Of a stretch of DNA of 64,000 bases, positions 1-6,865 are shown piece by piece. The notes below the pieces were generated by a model. It did not search any database and had not been told where the DNA came from. It was given only the letters and a program-made list of their open reading frames with translations. This DNA is from Micromonospora endolithica. Lineage in GTDB: Bacteria > Actinomycetota > Actinomycetes > Mycobacteriales > Micromonosporaceae. The number at the start of each line of letters is the position of its first letter. Positions within the stretch are counted from its first letter, which is position 1. A program made the translations under genes and the position numbers. The stretch covers positions 1 through 64,000 of the forward strand of contig NZ_RBAK01000006.1 of NCBI RefSeq assembly GCF_003626595.1. Direction: 5' to 3'.

Positions 1-324
1 ACGCCTGGACGGTGGCCGAGCCGGACGCCTGGACGGTGGCCGAGCCGGACGCCTGGACGGTGGCCGAGCCGGACGCCTGGACGGTGGCCGAGCCGGACGC
101 CTGGACGGTGGCCGAGCCGTACGCCTGGACGGTGGCCGAGCCGTACGCCTGGACGGTGGCCGAGCCGTACGCCTGGACGGTGGCCGAGCCGGACGCCTGG
201 ACGGTGGCCGAGCCGGACGCCTGGACGGTGGCCGAGCCGGACGCCTGGACGGTGGCCGAGCCGTACGCCTGGACGGTGGCCGAGCCGGACGCCTCGACGG
301 TGGCCGAGCCGGACGCCTCGACGC
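1..324. repeat. 24-bp tandem repeat array
   Basis: About 13.5 tandem copies of a 24-bp unit (GACGCCTGGACGGTGGCCGA plus four bases on the + strand) open the window. Copies differ mainly at two places: GAC versus TAC, and TGG versus TCG in the last two copies. The period is exactly eight codons, so copy-number change would keep the encoded protein in frame. The array continues beyond the left edge. Confidence 0.95.
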
Positions 325-448
325 GCTTACCGCCGGTGTCGGCCAGCCGCAGCCACACGCCCCGGTCCGACTTGATGTGCACACAGGTGGTGTCGTCGGC
401 CAGGGCGGCGTCCAGCTCGGCCTGGTTAGTCACGTCCTTGCAGATCAC
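1..448 (-). CDS. octapeptide-repeat protein, probable beta-solenoid (partial)
   Basis: The gene starts with GTG at 448, overlaps the preceding gene by four bases (GTGA), and runs off the left edge without a stop. About 43 non-repetitive residues, including a CVHIKSDRGVWLRL stretch, are followed by at least 13 copies of an eight-residue unit of the form ATVQASGS or ATVQAYGS (E for Q in the first copies). Short Gly/Ser/Ala/Thr/Val repeats with this period usually fold as a beta-solenoid, and similar repeats occur in actinophage and plasmid proteins (family knowledge). The C-terminus and function cannot be seen. The opposite strand is also open because of the repeat; the overlap with the upstream gene decides for this strand. 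Confidence 0.7.
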   Translation of the reverse strand, partial: MICKDVTNQAELDAALADDTTCVHIKSDRGVWLRLADTGGKRVEASGSATVEASGSATVQAYGSATVQASGSATVQASGSATVQASGSATVQAYGSATVQAYGSATVQAYGSATVQASGSATVQASGSATVQASGSATVQASGSATVQA

Positions 449-927
449 AGCGATTCCTTCGCGGCAGTAGGGAGATTGCGGAACTGGTCGATCAGGTGGC
501 GAGCCCGCTCGTCGGCGTGCTGGTGCAGGCCGATCAGCACGGCGCGGGCCAACTGCGGGCCGGTCAGCGACACGGCCAGGTCCGCGTACATCGCCTCGCC
601 GAGGCGATGTAGCACGTCCGGGGCCATGCCGGTCCGCTTGGCGATCAGGTAGGAGGCGTACTGGTCGACGGCCCGGGCGACTGCGTCGGCGATGCGTACG
701 GCGTCGTCGTCGAGCAGCGGGTCGTCGGGGGTGAGGAGCGCGGCCGCGGTGGCGGTGTGCTCGTCGAAGGTGGCGGCCGCCGGCGGGTCAGGCTGAGGTG
801 CGGCCGGCCGGGCGGGCACGGCCCAGTACCAGACGAGGGCGCCGACGCCGCCGGCCACGAGGAAGATGCCGGCGAGGACGATCCAGTCGCGGACGGTCAA
901 CGCGGCCAGGACGTCGACGGCCGTCAC
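445..927 (-). CDS. single-pass membrane protein, function unknown
   Basis: This 160-aa protein starts with GTG at 927, inside the stop codon of the upstream gene (GTGA overlap), and its own TGA overlaps the GTG of the repeat gene. Residues about 13-40 (DWIVLAGIFLVAGGVGALVWYW) form one hydrophobic helix after a short N-terminus. A Pro/Ala linker and a charged helical domain of about 110 residues follow, so N-out or N-in orientation is open. The overlaps on both sides indicate a translationally coupled operon with the repeat protein. I do not recognise the family. Confidence 0.75.
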   Translation of the reverse strand: MTAVDVLAALTVRDWIVLAGIFLVAGGVGALVWYWAVPARPAAPQPDPPAAATFDEHTATAAALLTPDDPLLDDDAVRIADAVARAVDQYASYLIAKRTGMAPDVLHRLGEAMYADLAVSLTGPQLARAVLIGLHQHADERARHLIDQFRNLPTAAKESL

Positions 928-1355
928 CGGACACGCTCCCGCCCGGGCGCGGCGGGCACCCCCGCGCCCGCCGCGCCCTGCTCGAACCCCGGCCGGCCGG
1001 AACGGGGAGTGCGCTCTCGACGGGTGTCGGAAGCGTGACCGGCCGGGGAGCCCTCGTCGGCGAGCAGCTGCCGCGCCGCCAGCTCGGCCTGCAACACCGC
1101 CGCGTGCATCGACGCCTTCGCCGCGTGGAACTGGTACGCCCCGTACAGGTCGTTCAGCGCCAGGTTCGCGCCCTTCACCCGGGCGATCTCCAGATCCGTG
1201 CGGCCTTCGGCACGGAACTTGGCCATCAGCTCGGCGTTCAGCTGGTTCCACTCGTTGGACGCGTCGACGGCCTTGGCGGTGTGGCGGTGCATGAGTGCTT
1301 TCTGGAGGTCGACCCAGGCGCGGGCGGCGTCGTCGAGAGGCTGCACGGCGATCAC
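924..1355 (-). CDS. hypothetical helical protein
   Basis: This 143-aa protein starts at GTG 1355, which overlaps the stop of the upstream 333-aa gene. It is predicted to be mostly helical, with a conserved-looking core (VDLQKALMHRHTAKAVDASNE and LEIARVKGANLALNDLYGAYQ regions) and a low-complexity Arg/Gly/Ala tail. The charged, heptad-like N-terminal half could form a coiled coil. It sits in the middle of the coupled operon from 3855 down to the left edge. No catalytic motif or known family was recognised. Confidence 0.7.
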   Translation of the reverse strand: MIAVQPLDDAARAWVDLQKALMHRHTAKAVDASNEWNQLNAELMAKFRAEGRTDLEIARVKGANLALNDLYGAYQFHAAKASMHAAVLQAELAARQLLADEGSPAGHASDTRRERTPRSGRPGFEQGAAGAGVPAAPGRERVR

Positions 1356-2353
1356 TCCCCGGCCTGCGCGTCGGCGGCCGGCTCCGGCCACATCGCCTTC
1401 GGCAGCTCGATCAGGTCGAAGTCGTACACGCCGGCGCGCTCCACCGTCGGGTACTGGTCGCACCACCGGTTGCCGAACACCCGCAGCATCTCGGCCCGCG
1501 CCGACTCGTACGTGCCGGCGATGACGACGTACCGGCCGTCGTACTTCTGCCCGGAGCCGAACGTGAACCACCAGTCATGGCAGGCCGTGTCGTGGATGAC
1601 CTCCGGGTCGTCCTTCAGCGGGTCCTGGAAGATGTGGCAGCCGCACTCGGCGGTGCGGCCGGTGTCCTTCGGCTCCAGGGCCTCGGCGGCGGCGATCGCG
1701 GCGTCGACCGTCAGCGGTTCGGTGGCGGCGAGCGCCCGCGCGTCGGCCAGCTGGTCGGCCAGGATCGCCTCGGCGTGGGCCTGGTCGACGTCGTGCACCC
1801 GCCCGTAGTCCGGGTAGTCCCGCGCGGCCGTCGGCGGCTCCGCCGGCATGCCCCAGAACCGCACCGCCAGGCGCGGCGCCACGTCCTCGTCACCCGGGGC
1901 CGTCCACGTCACGACCCGGTTCTCCGTGGTACCGAACTGCGCGGTGACCACACCGAAGTGGTCGGCAAGCCGGTCCACCTCGCCGTCAGCGACCTTGAAG
2001 CTGATGTCCCTGCCGTAGACCGACAGCTGCGGCGCGGCCCGGTCGAACAGGTCGATCAGGGCCACCAGGTCCTCGCGGAGCTGCCGGCGCATCTGCACGT
2101 CCCGGAACTCCGCGATCTCGCCCTCGTCCGCCAGGCGCAGCTCGTAGCCCTCGACGTGGCGGGCCACCCACGGCTCGCCCGGACCGAGGGGCCCCCGACC
2201 GAGGGGCTGGAGGGTAACCGCGACCGAGTCCCGGCCGTCGCCGTTGCGGTAGCCGAACGTGTGCTCGACGCGGTGGATGCCGAGGGCGTCGGAGATGTGG
2301 TCGCCGGGCGTCAGCTTCTCGACGGCCCTGCGGTTGGTAGGGTCTGTGGTCAT
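1352..2353 (-). CDS. hypothetical protein, 333 aa
   Basis: The ATG at 2353 is preceded by a good ribosome site (CGGAGCAGG, about 5 bases upstream). The protein is acidic and soluble. A helical region around residues 80-110 (EIAEFRDVQMRRQLREDLVA) and a small Cys/His group in the C-terminal third (ECGCHIF, then CHDWWFTFG) could bind a metal, but no known zinc-finger pattern is met. Its stop overlaps the next gene by four bases. Similar proteins of unknown role occur in actinophage and plasmid early operons (inference). A 128-bp gap separates it from the gene upstream, the largest break in this operon. Confidence 0.75.
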   Translation of the reverse strand: MTTDPTNRRAVEKLTPGDHISDALGIHRVEHTFGYRNGDGRDSVAVTLQPLGRGPLGPGEPWVARHVEGYELRLADEGEIAEFRDVQMRRQLREDLVALIDLFDRAAPQLSVYGRDISFKVADGEVDRLADHFGVVTAQFGTTENRVVTWTAPGDEDVAPRLAVRFWGMPAEPPTAARDYPDYGRVHDVDQAHAEAILADQLADARALAATEPLTVDAAIAAAEALEPKDTGRTAECGCHIFQDPLKDDPEVIHDTACHDWWFTFGSGQKYDGRYVVIAGTYESARAEMLRVFGNRWCDQYPTVERAGVYDFDLIELPKAMWPEPAADAQAGE

Positions 2354-2481
2354 CGACCTGCTCCGTTCTTGAGCGGATGAGTGGGTCGGTACTCGCGCGG
2401 GTCGCCCGGTCCGGGGCGGCCCGCGTTCTTGCTGTCCGGGTGACCGGCCGGAGCCCTACGTCGCGGCCGGCCACCCGGCGT

Positions 2482-3228
2482 TCAGACCGGCCCGCCGGTC
2501 GTAGCGATCGCCGGGGCGGGGATCCCGGCAGGCCGGTAGCTCCTGGCCCGGGCCGGCGACGTCGACGCAGCCGACCCGGGCTCCGGCGAATCAGCCGGAG
2601 AATCAGCGAGGCGGTCGTGGGCGTCCTGCCACGTCATCGACAGGTCACCGCCCGCCGCCTCGATCAGTGCGGAGAGGTACGCCTGGCGCTTGCGGTCACG
2701 GGCGGCGAACCGCTCCGTCAGCTCCGCCATCTCGGCGGCGTACGCGGTCAGCTCCTTGAGCGTGGTGGTGAGCGGCTCGAAGTCCGACAGCGCGAACAGC
2801 GCGCCCTGGTCGCCTGCGAGTTCAGCCAACGCCCGGGCGCGGTCCCGCTGCCGTTCCGCGTCATTGCGGTGATCCGCAGGCGGCTCGCCCTCTTCGGCTT
2901 CATAGGGCGGGAAGCCGGCGTCAACGAGGTCGTACCAGCCGTCGAAATCCGTCGCCGCGCGACGGATTTGAGACTCGGTCGGGTAGGCGCGGGCACACCG
3001 CAGAGCCCGCTGGATCTTCTGCACGCTCAGCCGCGGCCGGCCCTTCGCGTCCTTGCCGGCGGCGGCAATGAGCCGCTCGGCCACGCCGTGCCGAAGCGAG
3101 GCGCCGCTCGGGGAGATGCTCTCCGGGTCGCGGAGCAGACGCAGGCCCCACAGCCACCACTCGCGGATGAGGTTGTTGTCCGCGGCCTCGATGGCCTTGA
3201 GCTGTCGGACGTACTGCGTCGTCTTCAT
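2482..3228 (-). CDS. hypothetical protein of the element 1 operon
   Basis: I place the start at ATG 3228, which overlaps the stop of the 45-aa membrane peptide gene by four bases (ATGA); longer open reading upstream is only GC-rich read-through. The 248-aa protein has an N-terminal helical part (KTTQYVRQLKAIEAADNN, then WWLWGLRLLRDP), a basic segment, and a long helical stretch around residues 140-200 rich in Glu, Arg and Ala that may be a coiled coil. The tail is Pro/Ser-rich and disordered. No domain is recognised. Position next to the HTH genes suggests an early plasmid or phage function. Confidence 0.7.
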   Translation of the reverse strand: MKTTQYVRQLKAIEAADNNLIREWWLWGLRLLRDPESISPSGASLRHGVAERLIAAAGKDAKGRPRLSVQKIQRALRCARAYPTESQIRRAATDFDGWYDLVDAGFPPYEAEEGEPPADHRNDAERQRDRARALAELAGDQGALFALSDFEPLTTTLKELTAYAAEMAELTERFAARDRKRQAYLSALIEAAGGDLSMTWQDAHDRLADSPADSPEPGSAASTSPARARSYRPAGIPAPAIATTGGPV

Positions 3229-3362
3229 GCCGTCACCGCCGCGAACGCGAAGCCGATCCCGACGACCAGGCCGACCGCCGCGGTGACCGCCAGGAGGGCG
3301 ACGACCGCGAGCCGGCCCGGGCCGGACGGCGGCGGGGGAGTGTGCGGGCCGGGGCCGCTCAT
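3225..3362 (-). CDS. 45-aa single-pass membrane peptide
   Basis: This short gene has ATGA overlaps at both ends, with the HTH gene before it and the 248-aa gene after it. The peptide starts with a Pro/Gly-rich segment (SGPGPHTPPPPSGPGR) followed by one continuous hydrophobic helix (LAVVALLAVTAAVGLVVGIG) and a short tail. Overlap at both ends and an uninterrupted transmembrane helix make it likely to be real despite its size. Its role is unknown. Confidence 0.65.
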   Translation of the reverse strand: MSGPGPHTPPPPSGPGRLAVVALLAVTAAVGLVVGIGFAFAAVTA

Positions 3363-3556
3363 GCCGCCACCGCCTGGTCCCGCTTGGCCACGTACGCCTC
3401 GGCCGCCGACTGGCGGACCCGGATGCGGGCCTTCCGCGCGCCCGGCTTGGCCATGTCAACGAACGGCAGGTCGCCGGCCCAGATCGCCCGGTACACCGTC
3501 TGCTTGTCGACGCGCCACAGGTCGGCGACTTCGAGAACCGTCAGCAGGGGTTCCAT
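3359..3556 (-). CDS. excisionase-like HTH protein
   Basis: This 65-aa protein is a single winged-helix DNA-binding domain of the HTH_17/MerR-like type. It begins LLTVLEVADLWRVDKQTVYRAIWAGDLPF, a helix-turn-helix followed by the wing motif RKARIRVRQSAAEAYV. Proteins of this size and motif next to tyrosine integrases are usually recombination directionality factors (Xis) that favour excision (family knowledge). Here it is transcribed away from the integrase, two bases after another HTH gene. A small transcriptional regulator is the alternative. Confidence 0.75.
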   Translation of the reverse strand: MEPLLTVLEVADLWRVDKQTVYRAIWAGDLPFVDMAKPGARKARIRVRQSAAEAYVAKRDQAVAA

Positions 3557-3558
3557 GA

Positions 3559-3855
3559 TCAGACCGCCGCCTTCGTAACGACGGTGAACAGCTCGTCGAG
3601 AGTCGGCGGCTTGAGATCGGCCGCAGCGAGGGCGTCGGCGTTGCGCTGCAACGCGGCGATCGTCTGCGCGATGAAGACCTCGCCGATGATGCCCTGCCGG
3701 GCGCGGCGGACGGTCCGTTCGGTCACGCCGGTCTCGGCCGCGATCTTCCCCAGGGAGTCACAGCCGATGGCGGCGAACAGCTCCGTGTGGCGCGCGACGT
3801 CCAGACGTATCCCAGCCGTGTCCGGCCTTGCTGTGTCATGGATGTCCGTACTCAT
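3559..3855 (-). CDS. HTH DNA-binding protein, first gene of leftward operon
   Basis: The 98-aa protein is taken from ATG 3855; an in-frame TTG three codons upstream is less likely. It contains a helix-turn-helix-like segment (DSLGKIAAETGVTERTVRRARQG, residues about 30-52), followed by helices that could mediate dimerisation. It is the promoter-proximal gene of the leftward operon and diverges from the repressor gene at 4131 across a 275-bp region with palindromic operator candidates. A Cro-like or activator role in a genetic switch is inferred. Confidence 0.7.
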   Translation of the reverse strand: MSTDIHDTARPDTAGIRLDVARHTELFAAIGCDSLGKIAAETGVTERTVRRARQGIIGEVFIAQTIAALQRNADALAAADLKPPTLDELFTVVTKAAV

Positions 3856-3962
3856 GAGGGACAAGCTACTAGGACATGTGAGTCATAGCAAGGTCCGGGA
3901 TCGGGTTTCTTGCAGGGCATTGCGGGTGGACATCGGTGTCCTTTAATCTGACATGCATGTCC
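3843..3962. promoter_or_regulatory. divergent control region with GACA-N4-TGTC palindromes
   Basis: Two palindromes with the same half-sites and spacing lie between the divergent regulators: GGACATCGGTGTCC at 3928-3941 and GACATGCATGTC at 3950-3961, 22 bp (two helical turns) apart. Further half-sites, GGACATGT at 3872 and TGTCC/GGACA at 3843-3863, overlap the start of the leftward operon. The arrangement fits cooperative binding of a dimeric repressor, probably one of the two flanking HTH proteins. Confidence 0.6.
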
Positions 3963-4130
3963 ACCGCGAAGGCACGGCGCGACCGGCGACACGCGATAGC
4001 CGAGGAAGCGCGCACCCGCAGCACCGCACGTGGGCGGACCCATCCGCCCAGCCCACGCCCCCCGATCTGCCTGCGTCCTCGCCGGGAGCGCCCCCTACGA
4101 TCGGACTTCAATGTCCGCTACTCTGGCGGC

Positions 4131-4550
4131 GTGGCAGAGCGAACCGTCGACCGACAGGCGTGGGCCGACTTCATCGCTCAGGCCATCACCGACCACGCCG
4201 GCGGCAACACCACCCGGTTCGCCGAGATGGTCGGCGTCAAGTACAAGACCGTCCGCAGATGGCTCACCAAGCAGACAGACGTCTCTGAGGAGAGCATTCG
4301 CGCGGTCGGCCGAGCGCTGAACATCAAGCCGAGCGTCCTGCTCGTACGCGTCGGTCTCTACGCCGCGACCGAGGTCGACGCCACACCTGCACCCGACCTG
4401 TCTGCCACCGACGACCCCGCCCTCCAGGAGATCCTCAAGGCCAACGTGTCACCGCGCACCAAGCAGCGGATGATCGAGCGCCTTCAGGAGATGCGTCAGC
4501 GCGAAGTCGACGAGGTGAAGTGGTGGATCGACCAGGCGCGAGGGGCGTAG
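4131..4550 (+). CDS. HTH repressor-type regulator
   Basis: I take the start at GTG 4131; a longer reading from 3936 would cross the operator region and looks non-coding. The 139-aa protein has an N-terminal HTH (residues about 20-50, TRFAEMVGVKYKTVRRWLTKQ) with a second helical segment (ESIRAVGRALNIKPSVLLVR), as in XRE/Cro-CI-like repressors. A C-terminal helical region follows. It lies four bases before the integrase start, so both are probably on one transcript. Position beside the operators suggests it represses excision or early genes (inference). Confidence 0.75.
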   Translation: MAERTVDRQAWADFIAQAITDHAGGNTTRFAEMVGVKYKTVRRWLTKQTDVSEESIRAVGRALNIKPSVLLVRVGLYAATEVDATPAPDLSATDDPALQEILKANVSPRTKQRMIERLQEMRQREVDEVKWWIDQARGA

Positions 4551-4553
4551 CCC

Positions 4554-5780
4554 GTGGCCTGGATCCGCCAGCTGCCCTCCGGACTGTGGGCGGCCACCGT
4601 CAGGCTGCCCAAGGGCCACGACCCTGACCGGGTCACCGAGACCCACCGCCTCAAGGGCGCCATCACCACGTGGGCCGCCGACCTCGAAGCCGACATCCGC
4701 AAGGGCGACTGGATCGACCCCCGCGCCGGGAAGAAGACGGTGGGGGAGTGCTGGGAGCAGTGGGGCACGAAGAGCCGCCGCCTGGAGCAGGCCAGCCGCC
4801 GGCGCGACGCCTCCCACTGGCGAGTGCACGTCGCGCCCCGTTGGGAGGGCGTGCCCGTCGGGAACATCCTCAAGCCCGACGTCACCGCATGGGTCGTCGA
4901 GATGGAGAGCAGCCACACCGCCAGCTGCCGCAAGCGCGACACCTGCCGCGGCTGCAAGCAGCCGGTTGGCGCGGCCACCATCGAGGGCGCCGTCGGAGTG
5001 CTCCGCGCCGTCCTGGACCTGGCCGTCGAGGGCAAGCTGATCCGCGACAACCCGGCGCGCGGGGTGAAGAAGCCTAAGCGCAACGCCCACGTCGACCGCA
5101 TCCTCGATCCGGCTGAGGAGAAGCAGCTCGTCGACGCGCTGAACCGGATGTTCCCCGACCGCGTCGACGCCGGGTTGTTCGTGGAACTGATCGCCGACAC
5201 CGGCATGCGGTGGGAGGAAGCCGCGGCGATCCCGCCGGAGATGATCGACACCCGCAAGCACCGCATCCACATCGCGTGGGCGATGGAACGCGACGGCACC
5301 TGCCGGCCGTACGCGAAGAGCACCGCCGGAAACCGGACCGTGACCTACGGGGAGCACCTGGTGAAGCGGATGGCTGCCGCGAAGCTGGCCGCGAAGGAGG
5401 TGACCGGGGTGTTCCCGAAGGGAGGGCCGACGCGGCTGACGTTCACCAGCGAGAAGGGCGACGCGCTGCGCTACTCGAACTGGCACCGGCGGGTGTGGTC
5501 GTCGGCGCTGCACGGGCTGCCGGAGCGGCCGATGGTGAAGGGTCACGCCTACCGCGCCGCGGTCGCCGGCGCCGGATTGCCGGATCCTCAGCCGACACCG
5601 CACGATCTGCGGCACGGTTTCGGTACGCGGCTGGCCAACGAGGGCGTGCCGGTGCACGAGATCATGGCGCTGATGGGCCACGAGGACCTGCGGTCGGCGC
5701 AGAGGTACCTGCACGCGGGGGAGGCCCGGTTCGAGCGGGCGCGGTCGGCGATCAAGCGCGCGCGGACGGCCGGCTCGTGA
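4554..5780 (+). CDS. int: tyrosine recombinase / integrase
   Basis: The 408-aa protein (GTG start) is a full-length site-specific integrase. It has an N-terminal arm-binding domain (IRQLPSGLWAATVRLPKG), a SAM-like core-binding domain in the middle that includes a Cys-rich insert (CRKRDTCRGCK), and a C-terminal catalytic domain. Catalytic motifs are visible: Arg in DTGMRWEE, HDLRHGFGTRL, the His of LMGHEDL and the Tyr in AQRYLH. The gene follows the regulator with a 3-bp gap. Its stop codon is part of the first arm repeat, and a tRNA-Val 3' fragment lies 125 bp downstream. It appears intact, unlike the integrase at 12-13 kb, so it could act on other att copies here (inference). Confidence 0.92.
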   Translation: MAWIRQLPSGLWAATVRLPKGHDPDRVTETHRLKGAITTWAADLEADIRKGDWIDPRAGKKTVGECWEQWGTKSRRLEQASRRRDASHWRVHVAPRWEGVPVGNILKPDVTAWVVEMESSHTASCRKRDTCRGCKQPVGAATIEGAVGVLRAVLDLAVEGKLIRDNPARGVKKPKRNAHVDRILDPAEEKQLVDALNRMFPDRVDAGLFVELIADTGMRWEEAAAIPPEMIDTRKHRIHIAWAMERDGTCRPYAKSTAGNRTVTYGEHLVKRMAAAKLAAKEVTGVFPKGGPTRLTFTSEKGDALRYSNWHRRVWSSALHGLPERPMVKGHAYRAAVAGAGLPDPQPTPHDLRHGFGTRLANEGVPVHEIMALMGHEDLRSAQRYLHAGEARFERARSAIKRARTAGS

Positions 5781-5796
5781 GTCAGCCATGAGTCAC
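5778..5796. other. integrase arm-type direct repeats (TGAGTCA pair)
   Basis: TGAGTCAG and TGAGTCAC are repeated in direct orientation with a 3-bp spacer (11-bp period). The first copy begins with the TGA stop codon of the integrase gene. A second pair of short repeats, GCCTACAA/GCCTACAT, follows at 5822-5839. The geometry matches the arm pairs at the other junctions. Confidence 0.5.
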
Positions 5797-5903
5797 GATC
5801 TTGATATGGCATGTTGAAAGCGCCTACAACGGCCTACATCCGTTGAGCCGTCGGAGCAGGTCACAGCACGTCTCGGCAGGTCAACGGCCCGGCCCGGCAT
5901 TCA

Positions 5904-5947
5904 TTCACACCGAAGAGGTCACTGGTTCGATCCCAGTATCGCCCACC
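5904..5947 (+). other. tRNA-Val(CAC) 3' fragment, attachment site A
   Basis: The sequence reads as the 3' part of a tRNA: end of the anticodon loop (anticodon CAC), its 3' stem CGAAG, variable region, T arm CTGG-TTCGATC-CCAG and acceptor end TCGCCCACC. No D arm or 5' acceptor strand is present upstream, so it is not a functional tRNA gene. The same segment recurs at 11937, 24195 and 40774. This is the expected att core of an integrase that uses the tRNA 3' half. Confidence 0.85.
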
Positions 5948-5966
5948 TTGGATGTATGCAGGTCAG

Positions 5967-5999
5967 AAGCCCGCTACCGGAACTCCCGGTAGCGGGCTT
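5967..5999 (+). terminator. terminator after att fragment A
   Basis: A perfect 14-bp inverted repeat (AAGCCCGCTACCGG and its complement) with a 5-base loop lies 20 bp after the tRNA fragment. Its position is that of a tRNA transcription terminator carried with the att core. Confidence 0.75.
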
Positions 6000-6020
6000 A
6001 GCTGCTGTTGCCCCTTAAAC

Positions 6021-6039
6021 TGGGAGCAGATTGGGAGCA
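6021..6039. other. arm-type direct repeats (TGGGAGCA pair), left end of element 2
   Basis: TGGGAGCA occurs twice with spacer GAT (11-bp period), about 75 bp after att fragment A. The same pair, with slight variation, recurs at 11801, 11644, 33581, 38894, 40482 and 40638. Confidence 0.5.
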
Positions 6040-6197
6040 TGGCGCTCCCGCCCTATGGTTGCCCGGCATCCCCTACGGCCCTCGGCCGGGGTTCGTCGGC
6101 GTCCGCTCGCTCGGATCGATCGATCGGTGAACTCAATCCCGACCAACTTGGACACACATCCTGCGATCCGCAGCGACTGCAGTCCCGACAGCTCGCC

Positions 6198-6285
6198 GGA
6201 GTGCCGCCACGTGCGTGAGGAGGACGTGCGGGTTGCCGGTCACAGCAGCTCGAACGGCGGAGCACCCCGCGTGCGTGGGGAGGCG
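6198..6285 (-). CRISPR. two-repeat relic of a type I-E-like CRISPR array
   Basis: Two related 27-28-base units at 6198-6225 and 6259-6285 are separated by a 33-base unique spacer. On the minus strand both contain the pattern CCTCCyCACGCACG followed by a G-rich right arm and end in CTCC. This resembles actinobacterial type I-E repeats with their central CCCC/GGGG palindrome. Repeat length, spacer length and sequence fit type I-E, but both copies are degenerate, there is no third repeat at either side, and no cas genes are in the window. Confidence 0.4.
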
Positions 6286-6386
6286 GGAACGCCAAGGGCC
6301 GTGCGCGGGATGTGTCGCGCATGAGGGCGTTCGTCGTCAACGCCTCGCCCAACAAGGCAACGCGGCAGCACGTCCCGGCACCCGCC

Positions 6387-6605
6387 TGAAGAAGCGGCGA
6401 TGCAGGTGACGAGCTTGCGCTCAAGCTCGTGCATGCCGAGAACCGCCAGCATGGTGCGAGGGCCGGTTCGCCACTGACCAGCGGCTTTATTGGCGGCGGC
6501 TTCCGACGCTAGAGCACGCAGATGTGTCTCCCAATGCCCGAGCTGTGTCCGTGCCGCTTTCAATTCGGCGGCTGGCTTGTCCAGCCAGGGCTCGTCAGCG
6601 ATCAC
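6387..6605 (-). pseudogene. possible gene remnant, helical protein
   Basis: A 73-residue stretch beginning MIADEPWLDKPAAELKAAR and continuing with a helical pattern (LGHWETHLRALASEAAANK, then RTMLAVLGMHELERKL) reads like real protein. The frame then passes into the CRISPR-like relic without a sensible end. It may be the remains of a regulator or a toxin-antitoxin-type protein. No family is assigned, and the call rests only on the protein-like composition. Confidence 0.25.
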
Positions 6606-6679
6606 TACACGATGCTCGCAGGCCCCTCCGACAACTCTGCGTCAGATGCCAGGTTCTGCTCTGCCCGTGCCGGGCTCAC

Positions 6680-6724
6680 CAACTACGGATCAGGGGGTTA
6701 GGGATTCGAGTCCCTTCGGCCGCA
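6680..6724 (+). other. possible degenerate tRNA 3' end
   Basis: The segment resembles a tRNA 3' portion: an anticodon-arm-like part, then a T-arm-like GGGATTCGAGTCCC and a final GGCCGCA. The T loop does not pair cleanly and no 5' half is seen. It may be an old attachment site of a different integrative element. Confidence 0.25.
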
Positions 6725-6865
6725 GCGAGGCGGGTGACGCCCACGGGCTTCGCCTTCTTGACGTCTGTCGGGCGGCACCCCTGCGACGTCGCGATGCCTG
6801 GCGGGCGGCCGGGGCGACCGAGGGTCCCCGGCTGGGGACGATCAAAAAGGTAACGGGGCAAACGG

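Larger units (their letters stand above)
1..5947. mobile_element. integrative element 1, right part
   Basis: This is the right-hand part of an integrative element that continues beyond the left edge. It consists of a leftward block of overlapping small genes, a divergent repressor gene, and a tyrosine integrase gene whose 3' end lies about 125 bp from a 44-bp fragment of a tRNA-Val 3' end. That int-next-to-tRNA layout is typical of actinomycete AICEs and phage-like elements. The left attachment site and the intact tRNA gene are not in the window, so the element's size and transfer genes are unknown. Confidence 0.75.

Noticed and set aside
1..324. CRISPR array in the 24-bp repeats
   Set aside because: The repeats are contiguous without spacers and keep the codon phase; it is a coding tandem repeat.
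12..470. Rightward reading of the 24-bp repeat array as a protein with AEPDAWTV units
   Set aside because: The array is open on both strands. The leftward frame has a start codon overlapping the upstream gene and is part of an operon; the rightward one has no ribosome site and ends in unrelated sequence.
4449..5789. Long leftward open frame opposite the integrase
   Set aside because: Arg/Pro/Leu-rich shadow of a GC-rich gene. The rightward frame has all catalytic motifs of a tyrosine recombinase.
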